Of a stretch of DNA of 64,000 nucleotides, positions 1-9,045 are shown piece by piece; position 1 is the stretch's first letter, and each line of letters opens with the position of its first letter. The notes beneath the pieces are model-generated. The model saw only the letters and a list, made by a program, of their open reading frames with translations. It searched no databases and was not told the origin of the DNA. Origin of the DNA: Microvirga vignae (GTDB lineage: Bacteria > Pseudomonadota > Alphaproteobacteria > Rhizobiales > Beijerinckiaceae); assembly GCF_001017175.1 (NCBI RefSeq), contig NZ_LCYG01000023.1, positions 62,001-126,000 of the forward strand. The letters are read 5' to 3'. The position numbers and the translations under genes were made by a program.

Positions 1-654
1 ACGGAACGGATGATAGTTGTTCGGTGCCTTCGGAAGAGCGGCCAAGTACGCGACCTCGGCAATGTCGAGCTCGTGGAGCGACTTGCCGAAATAGTTCAGC
101 GCCGAGGCGGCGACGCCGTAGTTGCTAAGGCCGAGATAGATCTCGTTGAGATAGAGCTCGAGGATCTTGTCCTTCGAGAAGGTGGATTCCATGCGCAGCG
201 CGATCAGAGCCTCACGGATCTTGCGCTCGTAGCTCCTCTCGTTGCCGACGAGGAAGTTCTTGGCCACCTGCTGCGTGATGGTCGAGGCACCCTGCTCGCG
301 TTTTCCGCCCGACTTGACGTTGACCAGGATCGCGCGAACGACGCCCTCGGGGTCGATGCCCGGATGCTTGTAGAAGTTCTTGTCCTCGGCGGACAGGAAG
401 GCGGCCTTCACCAGCTTCGGCATAGCCTGGATCGGCACGTAAAGGCGGCGCTCGCGGGCATATTCCGCGATCAGGCTGCCGTCCGAGGCATGGACGCGTG
501 TCATCACCGGCGGCTCGTAATTGGCGAGCTGCGCGTGATCCGGCAGGTCCTTGGAGTAGAACCAGAATCCATAGGCCAGCCCGACGGCGCCGATCAGGAA
601 GAAGATCGCCCCGATGCTGAACAGGAAGCCGAAGAATCGTAGGACAAAACGCAT
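1..654 (-). CDS. mrcA: Penicillin-binding protein 1A, N-terminal part (runs off left edge)
   Basis: The first ~218 codons of a bifunctional class A PBP, which polymerises and cross-links peptidoglycan at the inner membrane. Reading starts at the ATG at 654 and stays open to base 1, so the transpeptidase half lies outside the window. The sequence shows an N-terminal membrane anchor (about residues 5-28) and then glycosyltransferase family 51 motifs: SAEDKNFYKHPGID, REQGASTITQQVAKNF and RKIREALIALRMES, the first containing the catalytic Glu. The neighbour read in the same direction is an amidase, as is usual in Rhizobiales. The family assignment is secure. Calling it 1A rather than another class A PBP rests on this context. 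Confidence 0.93.
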   Translation of the reverse strand, partial: MRFVLRFFGFLFSIGAIFFLIGAVGLAYGFWFYSKDLPDHAQLANYEPPVMTRVHASDGSLIAEYARERRLYVPIQAMPKLVKAAFLSAEDKNFYKHPGIDPEGVVRAILVNVKSGGKREQGASTITQQVAKNFLVGNERSYERKIREALIALRMESTFSKDKILELYLNEIYLGLSNYGVAASALNYFGKSLHELDIAEVAYLAALPKAPNNYHPFR

Positions 655-802
655 CCGAAGATATTCCGTTGTCGGCGCTTCAAAAGCACCCGTTTATGCA
701 AGATCCCGAACGCCGTTTCCCACCGGCACAGGAGCGGCACTCAGATCTGCCCGCTCTGTTAACCGAGGAATCGCGCCCCCGCTACGGGTATCCACACTCT
801 AT

Positions 803-2062
803 CTATGGTAAAACTGCGGCAGCATCCTGCCGGGCGAGGCGTGCTGCGAAAAAGCGATCCACCGCCGCGCTCATGGCGGAGACCATTTTGCCCCGCCATT
901 CCTCGGACAGGAGCAGGTCGAGGTCCTGCTTGCTGGAGAGATAGCCCAGCTCCACCAGGACCGAGGGCACGTCATGGGCCCGAAGCACCTGGAAGCGGGC
1001 CTGACGGTGCGGGTTCTTGTTCAGGCGGGCGACCGAATCGAACGCGCCGACCAGGCGGGTGGCGAAGCCATGAGAGAAACTGCGCGTCTCACGCAAGGTC
1101 AGTTCCACCAGGATGTCCGACACGTCATCCGGCATGTCGGTGCTCTCAACGCCTGCCACCGCGTCAGCCTTGTTTTCCCGCTCGGCGAGCCAGGCCGAGT
1201 CGGCGTCGGACGCCCTCTCCGACCCTGTATAGACGGTCAGTCCCCGCACCTCCTGGCCGCCGGAGATCGAATCAGCATGGATGGAGATGAAGAGATCGGC
1301 CTGGGCACTCCGAGCCGCGCGGACGCGGTCTCCAAGGGAGATGAACACGTCCTTGTCGCGGGTCATCAGAACCTTGTAGCGTCCGCTCGCTTCCAACGCC
1401 TTCTGCAGCTTCTGGGCAAAGGAGAGGACGAGATCCTTCTCGAACACGCCCCCAACCGAATTGGCACCGGGATCGATGCCCCCATGGCCGGGATCGATCA
1501 CGATGACCGGGAGGGCATCCTTGGCGAGCGAAGCAGGCTCCGCCGTGGTGGGTTGGGCCGCCTTGGCCGCAGAGTCAGCGGCCGCGCGATGGAAATCAGC
1601 GCGCTCGGTGCGGGTCAGCTCGATGGTCAGCAGCGCCGTGCCGCCGGCGGCATTCGCGTCGACGGTCATGCCGGAGACGGTGGCCGGCTGGGTCAGCTCC
1701 ATCACGACCCGGGAGCGCCCCGGAGCGAAAAGACCATAACGATAGGAGGAAATCAGTCCCGCCTTCTGACGTCCGGCCTCGGGAGTCAGGTGAAACGCCA
1801 CCTCCGGCAGGTCGATGATGAGGCGGTCCGGCTTCTCCATAAGAGAGGCCTGAGCCGTCACCGGCTTGGAGAGCGCAATCCGGAACCGGGTCTTGGCGCC
1901 TTCAACCTCGACCGAGACATCCGCCGCAATCACGGGAGCAGCAGCCTTGCTCGCATCGCTGCCCGTCGCCCAAGCGGGGCCCGTCCCCGAGGCGACGAAG
2001 GTCGCCACGAGACTCACGAGGAGGCCCACGCAGATCAGGCGTATCAAAGCTTTGATTCTCAT
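803..2062 (-). CDS. amiC: N-acetylmuramoyl-L-alanine amidase (AMIN + Amidase_3)
   Basis: Periplasmic zinc amidase that cuts the bond between MurNAc and L-Ala in peptidoglycan, mainly during daughter-cell separation. The 419-residue protein begins with a signal peptide (RLICVGLLVSLVATFVASG region). An AMIN domain follows (about residues 45-150), which targets septal wall in this family. The C-terminal Amidase_3 catalytic domain runs from about 185 to 410. Zinc ligands are visible in VIDPGHGG, in the Glu of VFEKD and in SIHAD, and the catalytic Glu in LVELGYLSS. It sits upstream of, and is co-directional with, the PBP1A gene, so the two are plausibly co-transcribed. No anomaly seen. Confidence 0.93.
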   Translation of the reverse strand: MRIKALIRLICVGLLVSLVATFVASGTGPAWATGSDASKAAAPVIAADVSVEVEGAKTRFRIALSKPVTAQASLMEKPDRLIIDLPEVAFHLTPEAGRQKAGLISSYRYGLFAPGRSRVVMELTQPATVSGMTVDANAAGGTALLTIELTRTERADFHRAAADSAAKAAQPTTAEPASLAKDALPVIVIDPGHGGIDPGANSVGGVFEKDLVLSFAQKLQKALEASGRYKVLMTRDKDVFISLGDRVRAARSAQADLFISIHADSISGGQEVRGLTVYTGSERASDADSAWLAERENKADAVAGVESTDMPDDVSDILVELTLRETRSFSHGFATRLVGAFDSVARLNKNPHRQARFQVLRAHDVPSVLVELGYLSSKQDLDLLLSEEWRGKMVSAMSAAVDRFFAARLARQDAAAVLP

Positions 2063-2671
2063 ACTGCCGCTGGAAGTTTCACGCCCTCTTCCTATCTCAT
2101 TAGAAGGCCTTTGGTTAAGGAAGCTTCTCCTGCGGAAGTTTATTGTCGAGACACTGTTGCATTAACGACACATCGCCTCGGCATCTTGCCAAATGCCCCA
2201 TTCGATCTGTAATGATCATGAACCCCGTCCGGCATGGCCGAATCTGACGGCGGACCTGAGGAGATGGTTGTGTTGACCGGTCCTCTGAGGATCCCGTCAC
2301 CCTCGACAGGCGCTCGGAAGGGTTCGGTGGCGATACAGATCGCTGCATTTTACCGATGGCCGGATCCGTTCGGGTCATCGATTCCTAGAAAGGGCCGTCT
2401 TGAATGGTTGCGAACACGAAGTCAGCTTTGACTCTCGTTCCGGCACCGTTCGAAGCGCGCGTTTCTTTTCGCGCTCGCCCTTCCCTCACCTCATCCGGCT
2501 CAAAGCCGTCCCGTTTTAACCCAGAATGCGCCCCTCTGCGGCGCACGATGGCGATCGACAGCAATCCGAACGCAATTCCAGCCCGCCGCCGCTTCGTGCG
2601 GCGTGGCCACCCGCCTTCACTGCGGCTAATGCCTCAGGTCCTGCCCTCGATCGCCATGTCGAGAGTTCAAC
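2063..2671. other. Intergenic leader between divergent amiC and rne
   Basis: About 610 bases between the divergent amidase and RNase E genes. I see no supported gene. The small open frames here lack coding character. The right-hand part must hold the rne promoter and a long 5' leader. In other bacteria the rne leader mediates autoregulation by RNase E, but I cannot recognise a specific conserved structure here. Confidence 0.4.
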
Positions 2672-5398
2672 ATGGCAAACAAGATGCTTATCGATGCCTC
2701 CCACCCGGAAGAAACCCGGGTCGTGGTGGTACGTGGTCAGAAAGTCGAAGAATTCGACTTCGAATCCGCTAACCGGAAGCAACTGCGCGGGAACATCTAT
2801 CTCGCGAAAGTGACCCGCGTAGAGCCGTCCCTTCAGGCGGCCTTCGTCGAATATGGCGGGAATCGCCACGGCTTCCTCGCCTTCAGCGAAATCCATCCCG
2901 ACTATTATCAGATCCCGGTCGCCGACCGTCAGGCGCTGCTCGAGGCCGAAGCCGAGGCGCAGGCTGAAGAAGAGCGCGAGGAAGAGCGCCGCCGCAACCG
3001 CCGTCGCCGGTCCGCCCAGCGCCGCGTGGCGAGCGACGACGCGGTTGTCTCCTCCGAGGCCGAGGCCGGCACGGAAGAAGGCGCCGAGACTCAGGCTCCT
3101 GCGGAAAGCACCGAAGAGACCATCGACCTGATCGCCGCCGGCGGTGATTTCGAGCTTGCCTCCGGCGAGCCCGCCGAGCCTGTTCAGACCGCTGAGGGCG
3201 TCGAGGAACTGAAGGCCCCTGCCGAGGAGCAGGAAGCTCTGGCTGAGACCCAGGAGACCGCAGAAGCTTCCGAGGCTGAAGAGGTCGAGACTTCCGGTGA
3301 GGAAGGCGACGAGGACGAGGACGAGGGCGACGACGAGAACGAAGGCGAGGAGGAGGACCACGTCGAGCAGCTCGGGGGCGGCGATGCGTTGGAGGACGTT
3401 CCCCAGCGCCGCGTTCCGCGCAAGCAGTACAAGATCCAGGAAGTCATCAAGCGCCGTCAGATCCTGCTGGTTCAGGTCGTGAAGGAAGAACGCGGCAACA
3501 AGGGCGCGGCTCTCACCACCTATCTTTCGCTCGCTGGCCGCTATTCGGTGCTCATGCCCAACACGGGTCGTGGCGGCGGCATCTCGCGCAAGATCACGAA
3601 CGCGGCTGACCGCAAGCGTCTGAAGGAAATCGCCCAGGAGCTGGAGGTGCCTGAAGGGATGGGCATCATCCTGCGCACGGCCGGTGCGTCGCGCACCAAG
3701 CCGGAGATCAAGCGCGACTACGAATATCTGATGCGCCTCTGGGAGAGCGTGCGCGAGCTCACTCTCAACTCGTCGGCTCCCGCGCTGGTCTATGAGGAAG
3801 GCTCGCTCATCAAGCGCGCCATTCGAGACCTCTACAACAAGGAGATCGACGACATTCTCGTCTCCGGCGAGGACGGCTATCGTGAGGCCAAGGACTTCAT
3901 GCGCATGCTCATGCCGAGCCATGCCAAGATCGTCCAGCCCTACCGTGAGCCGCAGCCGCTCTTCGCGAAATACGGCGTCGAAGCTCAGCTCGACGCGATG
4001 TTCTCAAACATCGTGACGCTGAAATCCGGTGGCTATCTCGTCATCAACCCGACGGAAGCACTGGTCTCCATCGACGTTAACTCGGGCCGCTCCACCCGTG
4101 AGCACAATATCGAGGACACGGCGCTGCGCACGAATCTCGAAGCGGCGGAGGAAATTGCCCGCCAGCTTCGCCTGCGCGATCTCGCAGGCCTCGTCGTCAT
4201 CGACTTCATCGACATGGAAGAGAAGCGCAACAACCGCGCTGTCGAGAAGAAGCTGAACGAGTGTCTGAAGAACGACCGCGCCCGTATCCAGGTGGGTCGC
4301 ATCTCGCCCTTCGGGCTTTTGGAGATGTCGCGCCAGCGCATCCGCACGGGCGTTCTCGAATCCTCCTCCGTCCCCTGCCCGCACTGCGCCGGCACCGGTT
4401 TCGTCCGCTCGACGCCGTCAGTGGCGCTGCACGTGCTGCGCTCGATCGAGGAAACCCTCATCAAGAATTCGGGCTACAACCTCATCGTTCGCACGCGGAT
4501 GGAGGCAGCCTTCTACATCCTCAACCAGAAGCGCATCCACCTGCGCGATCTGGAGACCCGCTTCGGCGTTGCGATCTCCATCATTGCGGACGGCTCGCTC
4601 ACCGGCACGACCAACTACGTGATCGACCGCGGCGAGCCCGCGCTGCGGCTCGAGCACAAGTCCGCCGCCACCGGCATCCAGATCGACGCCATCGCTCCGA
4701 TGGACGTGGTGGAGGAGATCGAACCCGAGATCGAAGCCGAGGACGAGGAACTGGCTGACGAGGAGGCTCGCGCCTCCGAGGAAGGCCGCGGCGAAGAAGG
4801 CGAAGGCGGCCGTCGCCGCCGTCGCCGCCGCCGCCGTCGTGGACGCGACCGCGAGCCTTTCGCGGGCGCTGCCCAGAGCGAAGAAGGAGCCGAGACAGAA
4901 GCTGATGAAGGTGAGGAACTCGAAGGCGTCGAAGCCGAGGCCTCCGACGAAGAGGGTGAAGCCGCCGAAGGCTCAGAGGCCTCCGACGACCGTGGCCGTC
5001 GTCGCCGTCGTCGAGGCCGCCGTGGTGGTCGTGGCCGTGGCCGGGACGAGGCCATCGAGACCTTTGCCACGGAGGAAGGTTTCGCGGCTGCCACCGAGGC
5101 TGTCGCCGAGGCCGTCAGCACCCTGGACGAGGAGCCGGTGCGCGAACCCGCTCCTGCTCCGGAGCCTGCCGTATCGGAAGAGCCCATCGAGACCAAGCCC
5201 GCTCCGCAACCGACCGAAGAGCCTGCGGAAGCCCCGCGTCCTGTGGTCCCCGAGGCTGTGGTCCCTGAGCCTGTGGTCCCTGAGCCCGTGGTCCCCGAGC
5301 CGGAGCCGGTCGCCGTGGTCCTCACCCCGCCGGACCCGGAGCGCCCGAAGCGCGCCGGCTGGTGGTCCAAGGCCAAGTCGGTCCTCAGCGGGTCGTAA
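2672..5398 (+). CDS. rne: Ribonuclease E (Rne/Rng family)
   Basis: Endoribonuclease that starts mRNA decay and processes rRNA and tRNA precursors; scaffold of the degradosome. The 908 residues start MANKMLIDASHPEE. An S1 domain is split by a long acidic, Glu/Ala-rich insertion (about residues 90-245), as in alphaproteobacterial RNase E. The DNase I-like catalytic core has Asp468 (SIDVNSGR) and Asp511 (VIDFIDM). The Zn-link cysteines are C569 and C572 (CPHC). The C-terminal ~250 residues are disordered: acidic blocks, two Arg-rich patches that probably bind RNA, and a Pro-rich tail with tandem VVPEP units. It is monocistronic and ends just before a strong terminator. Confidence 0.97.
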   Translation: MANKMLIDASHPEETRVVVVRGQKVEEFDFESANRKQLRGNIYLAKVTRVEPSLQAAFVEYGGNRHGFLAFSEIHPDYYQIPVADRQALLEAEAEAQAEEEREEERRRNRRRRSAQRRVASDDAVVSSEAEAGTEEGAETQAPAESTEETIDLIAAGGDFELASGEPAEPVQTAEGVEELKAPAEEQEALAETQETAEASEAEEVETSGEEGDEDEDEGDDENEGEEEDHVEQLGGGDALEDVPQRRVPRKQYKIQEVIKRRQILLVQVVKEERGNKGAALTTYLSLAGRYSVLMPNTGRGGGISRKITNAADRKRLKEIAQELEVPEGMGIILRTAGASRTKPEIKRDYEYLMRLWESVRELTLNSSAPALVYEEGSLIKRAIRDLYNKEIDDILVSGEDGYREAKDFMRMLMPSHAKIVQPYREPQPLFAKYGVEAQLDAMFSNIVTLKSGGYLVINPTEALVSIDVNSGRSTREHNIEDTALRTNLEAAEEIARQLRLRDLAGLVVIDFIDMEEKRNNRAVEKKLNECLKNDRARIQVGRISPFGLLEMSRQRIRTGVLESSSVPCPHCAGTGFVRSTPSVALHVLRSIEETLIKNSGYNLIVRTRMEAAFYILNQKRIHLRDLETRFGVAISIIADGSLTGTTNYVIDRGEPALRLEHKSAATGIQIDAIAPMDVVEEIEPEIEAEDEELADEEARASEEGRGEEGEGGRRRRRRRRRRGRDREPFAGAAQSEEGAETEADEGEELEGVEAEASDEEGEAAEGSEASDDRGRRRRRRGRRGGRGRGRDEAIETFATEEGFAAATEAVAEAVSTLDEEPVREPAPAPEPAVSEEPIETKPAPQPTEEPAEAPRPVVPEAVVPEPVVPEPVVPEPEPVAVVLTPPDPERPKRAGWWSKAKSVLSGS

Positions 5399-5409
5399 GT
5401 TCCAGAAGC

Positions 5410-5439
5410 AAAAATGCCCGGCGAAAGCCGGGCATTTTT
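5410..5439 (+). terminator. Rho-independent terminator of rne
   Basis: A near-perfect hairpin (AAAAATGCCCGGC, GAAA tetraloop, GCCGGGCATTTTT) begins 11 bases after the rne stop codon and ends in a T run. The A-tract/T-tract symmetry means it could act in both directions, but the minus-strand gene downstream does not end here. Confidence 0.9.
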
Positions 5440-5462
5440 GTTGAAGAACTCGTCAATGCCAT

Positions 5463-5567
5463 CATGGCCGCCCCGGACTCGATCCGGGGATCGGTCCTAG
5501 CCATCCACGTCTTTGGGCAACGTGCTTCGAAGACGTGGATGCCCGGCCTTGTGCCGGGCATGACGGG
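5463..5567. repeat. Rhizobiales-type intergenic palindromic repeat, copy A
   Basis: About 105 bases built of nested palindromes: CCCCGGA/TCCGGGG, then CCATCCACGTCTT/AAGACGTGGATG, then GCCCGG/CCGGGC, ending in CATGACGGG. The same element occurs at 7795-7898 and, degenerate, at 6810-6894. It is placed between rne and the convergent aminotransferase gene. The architecture recalls the RIME/REP-like elements of Rhizobiales. Confidence 0.8.
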
Positions 5568-5575
5568 AATAAAAG

Positions 5576-6757
5576 TTATTTCAACCAGCCCCTGAGCCGT
5601 TCCACCGTCTCGCGGCAATCGTTCTCCGAACCTGCGAAGGAGAGGCGCATGTAATGCGCGCCTTCGATGGGGTCGAAGTCGAGGCCGGGGGTGGCAGCAA
5701 CGCCCGTCTCCTCCAGCATGCGCTTGCAGAAGCCGATGGAGTCGTTCGTGTAGCGGGCGATGTCGGCGTAGATGTAGAAGGCGCCATCCACCGGGTGCAT
5801 CTCGGCGATGCCGATCTTGGGCAGCTCTTCCAGGAGGTAGGCACGGTTGCGCGCGTATCCGGCCTTCACCGCCTCCAACTCCTCGGTGGCATCGAAGGCC
5901 GCCAGCGCGGCCACCTGCGAGAGATAGGGCGGCGAGATGTAGAGATTCTGCGCCAGCCGCTCGATGGGGCGCACCAAGCGCTCGGGCACCACGATCCAGC
6001 CGATGCGCCAGCCGGTCATGCAATAGTACTTCGAGAAGGAGTTGATCACGACCGCATCGTCGTCCGAGGCGAGCGCCGTGGAGGCTGCGTCGCCATAGGT
6101 CAGACCGTGATAGATCTCATCAGAGACAAACCACAGACCGAGGCGGCGGCAGATTTCCCCGAGCTCCGCGAGGGCCTTGCGCCCGATCATCGTGCCGGAG
6201 GGGTTCGCCGGGCTCATGGCGAGAATGCCGTGGAGAGGCTTTGCCGCATGGGCCTTCTCGATGGCCTTGGCGGTCATGATCCAGCCATCGGCTTTGTTAA
6301 GCGGAATGACGACGGGTTCGATGCCGAGCGCTTCGAGAATATTGCGATAGGCCGGATAGCCCGGCGCCGTGATGGCGACACGCTGGCCCGCATCGAAAAG
6401 GCTTAAGAACGCGAGCACGAAACCCGCCGAGGATCCCGTGGTTACGACCACGCGCTCGGGCGCGATAGAGACGCCGTAAGTCTCTCGGTAGTGCTTGGCG
6501 ATCCGCTCTCTCAAGGAGGCGATGCCGAGCGCCTCCGTGTAGCCGATTCGGCCGAGGTCCAGCGCGGCCTTGGCCGCCTCGCGGGCCGCGCGCGGCGCGG
6601 CAGCGGACGGCTGGCCCACCTCCATATGGATCACGCTGTCCCCTCGCCTTTCTTTCGCCGCAGCGGCGCTCAACACATCCATGGCCAGGAAGGACGAGAC
6701 CCGGTCCATGCGGCGGGCAATGAGGGGCAGGTTCTGATCCGCGATTGATTTTGTCAT
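5576..6757 (-). CDS. Pyridoxal-phosphate aminotransferase, class I/II
   Basis: A 393-residue fold-type I aminotransferase that moves an amino group between an amino acid and a 2-oxo acid, probably with aspartate or an aromatic/branched substrate. The start is placed at the ATG at 6757 (MTKSIADQNLP); the frame is open further upstream, but that part runs through intergenic repeat B. Motifs: the PLP-ring contact NPSGT (in MSPANPSGTM), the Asp/Tyr of VSDEIYHGL, the Schiff-base Lys in NSFSKYYCMTGWRIGW, and the substrate-carboxylate Arg in MRLSFAGS. It ends 8 bases from repeat A. Substrate specificity cannot be read from the sequence. Confidence 0.88.
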   Translation of the reverse strand: MTKSIADQNLPLIARRMDRVSSFLAMDVLSAAAAKERRGDSVIHMEVGQPSAAAPRAAREAAKAALDLGRIGYTEALGIASLRERIAKHYRETYGVSIAPERVVVTTGSSAGFVLAFLSLFDAGQRVAITAPGYPAYRNILEALGIEPVVIPLNKADGWIMTAKAIEKAHAAKPLHGILAMSPANPSGTMIGRKALAELGEICRRLGLWFVSDEIYHGLTYGDAASTALASDDDAVVINSFSKYYCMTGWRIGWIVVPERLVRPIERLAQNLYISPPYLSQVAALAAFDATEELEAVKAGYARNRAYLLEELPKIGIAEMHPVDGAFYIYADIARYTNDSIGFCKRMLEETGVAATPGLDFDPIEGAHYMRLSFAGSENDCRETVERLRGWLK

Positions 6758-6809
6758 GGAAAGGCTCGTAACCCGTTGGAAAGCCAGCCTCAAGAACCAT
6801 GTTTGAGCC

Positions 6810-6894
6810 GTCATGGCCGCACTTGGTTTACGGCCATCCACGGCTTCTCCCGGGATGAAGGCGTGGATCCCCGGAACAAGTCCAGAGATGACGA
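6810..6894. repeat. Rhizobiales-type intergenic palindromic repeat, copy B (degenerate)
   Basis: Shares the GTCATGGCCG opening, the GGCCATCCACG block, the GCGTGGATCCCCGG block and the GATGACGAG ending with the copies at 5463 and 7795, but the internal stems have decayed. It lies in the spacer between the divergent aminotransferase and dsbA-like genes. Confidence 0.65.
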
Positions 6895-6991
6895 GCTGGG
6901 TTCGCAAAACGAAGCCGTGATTTGACGTCGCGCTTTCAAAACCGCTAACTCACGCCAGATATCGTACGGAAAATTCCGCAAAGGACCGGAT

Positions 6992-7771
6992 ATGCGCTTC
7001 TCGCTTCTCAAAACCTGCCAGGCCATGGCTCTGTTCGGCGCTCTTGCCGTTGCACCTGCCGCCCAGGCTCAGAACGCCGTCTTCAACGAGCAGCAGAAGC
7101 AGGCGATCGGTGAGGTCGTGCGGGAATACCTCCTGAAGAACCCGGAGCTTCTGGCCGAGGTCATCAGCGAGCTCGAGAAACGCCAAGCCGAGGCCCAGCA
7201 GGTTGCCCAGACGAGCGCCGTGAAGGAGACGAAGCAGACGCTTCTGAACGCGCCCCATTCCTATGTGGCGGGCAATCCTTCGGGCGACGTCACCCTGGTC
7301 GAGTTCTTCGATTACAATTGCGGTTACTGCAAAAAGGCTCTCGCCGACGTGCAGACGCTCATGAAGAGCGATCCGAAGCTGCGCGTCGTGCTGAAGGACT
7401 TCCCCGTTCTCGGGCCTGATTCCGTGGAGGCGAGCCGCGTGGCCCTTGCGGTGAAGAACCAGCTGCAGGGCCAGAAGCTCTTCGACTACCACGTGAAGGT
7501 TCTGGAGACCCGCGGCCGCGTGGGCGGCGAGCGGGCCATGGCCGTGGCCAAGGAGATGGGCGTCGACATGGCCAGGCTCCAGAAGGATCTGGACAGCGCG
7601 GAGGTGCGCAACGCCCTTCAGGAAAACATGGCGCTGGGCGACAAGCTGAACCTGACCGGCACCCCGGCCTTCATCATCGGTGAGACGGTCATCCCCGGTG
7701 CGGTCGGCATCGACCCGCTGAAGCAGGTGGTCGACAACGTCCGTGCCTGCGGCAAGGCTACGTGCGGATAA
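6992..7771 (+). CDS. DsbA-family thiol:disulfide oxidoreductase
   Basis: A periplasmic thioredoxin-fold protein that makes or isomerises disulfides in exported proteins. The 259 residues begin with a signal peptide (FGALAVAPAAQAQ cleavage region). A helical N-terminal stretch with KNPELLAEVISELEK follows, as in DsbA/Com1-like proteins with an N-terminal dimerisation helix. The thioredoxin domain has the active site CGYC (C110, C113) within FFDYNCGYCKK and the cis-Pro loop LTGTPAFIIG. Monocistronic. The partner (DsbB-like or DsbD-like) is not in the window, so whether it is an oxidase or an isomerase is open. Confidence 0.92.
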   Translation: MRFSLLKTCQAMALFGALAVAPAAQAQNAVFNEQQKQAIGEVVREYLLKNPELLAEVISELEKRQAEAQQVAQTSAVKETKQTLLNAPHSYVAGNPSGDVTLVEFFDYNCGYCKKALADVQTLMKSDPKLRVVLKDFPVLGPDSVEASRVALAVKNQLQGQKLFDYHVKVLETRGRVGGERAMAVAKEMGVDMARLQKDLDSAEVRNALQENMALGDKLNLTGTPAFIIGETVIPGAVGIDPLKQVVDNVRACGKATCG

Positions 7772-7794
7772 GCCCGACCCGTCATTCACCATTC

Positions 7795-7898
7795 GTCATG
7801 GCCGTCCCCGGACTGGATCCGGGGATCAGTCCCAGCCATCCACGTCTTGAGGCGAATTAAAGACGTGGGTCCCCGGCATAAGGCCGGGGATGACGAGA
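7795..7898. repeat. Rhizobiales-type intergenic palindromic repeat, copy C
   Basis: A well-preserved copy of the element at 5463. It has the stems TCCCCGGA/TCCGGGGA, CCACGTCTT/AAGACGTGG and TCCCCGGC/GCCGGGGA, bounded by GTCATGGCCG and GATGACGAG. Located between the dsbA-like gene and aroQ, where it may act as a transcription attenuator or RNA-stability hairpin. Confidence 0.8.
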
Positions 7899-8066
7899 GG
7901 CCGATCTGATAGCGAGAGCAAAAAGCGGCCTTTCGCCTTGATACCCTGACGGAAATCGCCCCAAGCTCTGGAAAGGCTTGGTTTTCCCCTTCCCCCATGC
8001 CCTCCTTTTGGCTAAGAGGGCGTTTCAGCTCCGCCTGACGGAGTTTCACGGAACGCTCCTTTCGCG

Positions 8067-8534
8067 ATGATCAACGTCCACGTCCTTAACGGGCCCAATA
8101 TCAACCTGCTCGGCCGTAGAGAGCCCCAGATTTACGGCAGCACCACGCTGGCGGACATCGAGAAGCTCGTGCGCGACAAGGCTGAGACCTTGGGGGCGGC
8201 GATCACGTTCCGCCAGTCCAACCACGAAGGACAGCTGGTCGACTGGATCCAGGAAGCAGGAGCCCAAGGCGCGGGCATCGTCATCAATGCCGGCGCTTAC
8301 ACCCACACCTCGATCGCGCTGCGCGATGCCATCGCCGGCAGCGGCGCTCCGACGATCGAGATTCATCTTTCCAATGTTCATGCTCGCGAAGGCTTTCGCC
8401 ATCGCTCGTTCATCGCACCCGTGTCAGTCGGCGTGATCTGCGGTTTCGGCCCCATGAGCTATCTGCTCGGCCTCGAAGCGGTTCATCATGTCATGGTGGA
8501 ACGGGCCCGGCTTCAGAAGCCCTCCCAGCACTAG
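8067..8534 (+). CDS. aroQ: 3-dehydroquinate dehydratase, type II
   Basis: Converts 3-dehydroquinate to 3-dehydroshikimate in the shikimate pathway, in the cytosol. The 155-residue length is normal for the dodecameric type II enzyme. The N-terminus [21 protein letters not shown] contains the catalytic Tyr, and the catalytic His is in [17 protein letters not shown]. Its stop lies 26 bases before accB. The aroQ-accB-accC order is common in Alphaproteobacteria, so the three probably form an operon. Confidence 0.96.
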   Translation: MINVHVLNGPNINLLGRREPQIYGSTTLADIEKLVRDKAETLGAAITFRQSNHEGQLVDWIQEAGAQGAGIVINAGAYTHTSIALRDAIAGSGAPTIEIHLSNVHAREGFRHRSFIAPVSVGVICGFGPMSYLLGLEAVHHVMVERARLQKPSQH

Positions 8535-8560
8535 TTCCTCACAATAAAGAGGTGAGCCCC

Positions 8561-9037
8561 ATGGCCAAGGAAAACCCTTTCGATCCCGATCTCGTCCGGG
8601 AGCTGGCGAACCTGATCGCCGAAACGGATCTCAGCGAGATCGAAGTGGAGAAGGGCGACCTTCGCATCCGCGTGGCGCGCGTGATCCAGGCGGCCGTGAC
8701 GGTTCCGGTTGCGGCTCCCGCGGCGCTTGCTCCGGCCCCTGTCGTGGCCCCGCCCCCGGCGGCTTCCGAAGCCGCAGCGGCCGCCAAGCCCGGCGCTCCC
8801 CACCCGGGCGCCGTGCTCTCCCCGATGGTCGGAACCGCCTACCGCAAGCCCTCGCCGGACGCGAAGCCCTTCGTGGAGATCGGCTCCAAGGTCCAGGCCG
8901 GCGACAAGGTGCTGCTCGTCGAGGCGATGAAGACCTTCAACGAGATCGTCGCTCCCCGCGCCGGTACCGTGACCGCCATCTATGTCGAAGACGGAACCCC
9001 TGTTGAATACGGCGAACCCCTCCTCGTCATCGAGTAA
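8561..9037 (+). CDS. accB: Biotin carboxyl carrier protein of acetyl-CoA carboxylase
   Basis: Carries the biotin that shuttles CO2 between biotin carboxylase and carboxyltransferase in the first step of fatty-acid synthesis. The start is the ATG at 8561, with an AAGAGG ribosome site 9 bases upstream; an in-frame GTG at 8552 overlaps that site and is less likely. The 158-residue protein has an N-terminal domain, a Pro/Ala linker ([17 protein letters not shown] region) and a C-terminal biotinyl domain with the modified Lys124 in EAMKTFNE. It is directly followed by accC. Confidence 0.95.
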   Translation: MAKENPFDPDLVRELANLIAETDLSEIEVEKGDLRIRVARVIQAAVTVPVAAPAALAPAPVVAPPPAASEAAAAAKPGAPHPGAVLSPMVGTAYRKPSPDAKPFVEIGSKVQAGDKVLLVEAMKTFNEIVAPRAGTVTAIYVEDGTPVEYGEPLLVIE

Positions 9038-9045
9038 GGCGCGAC

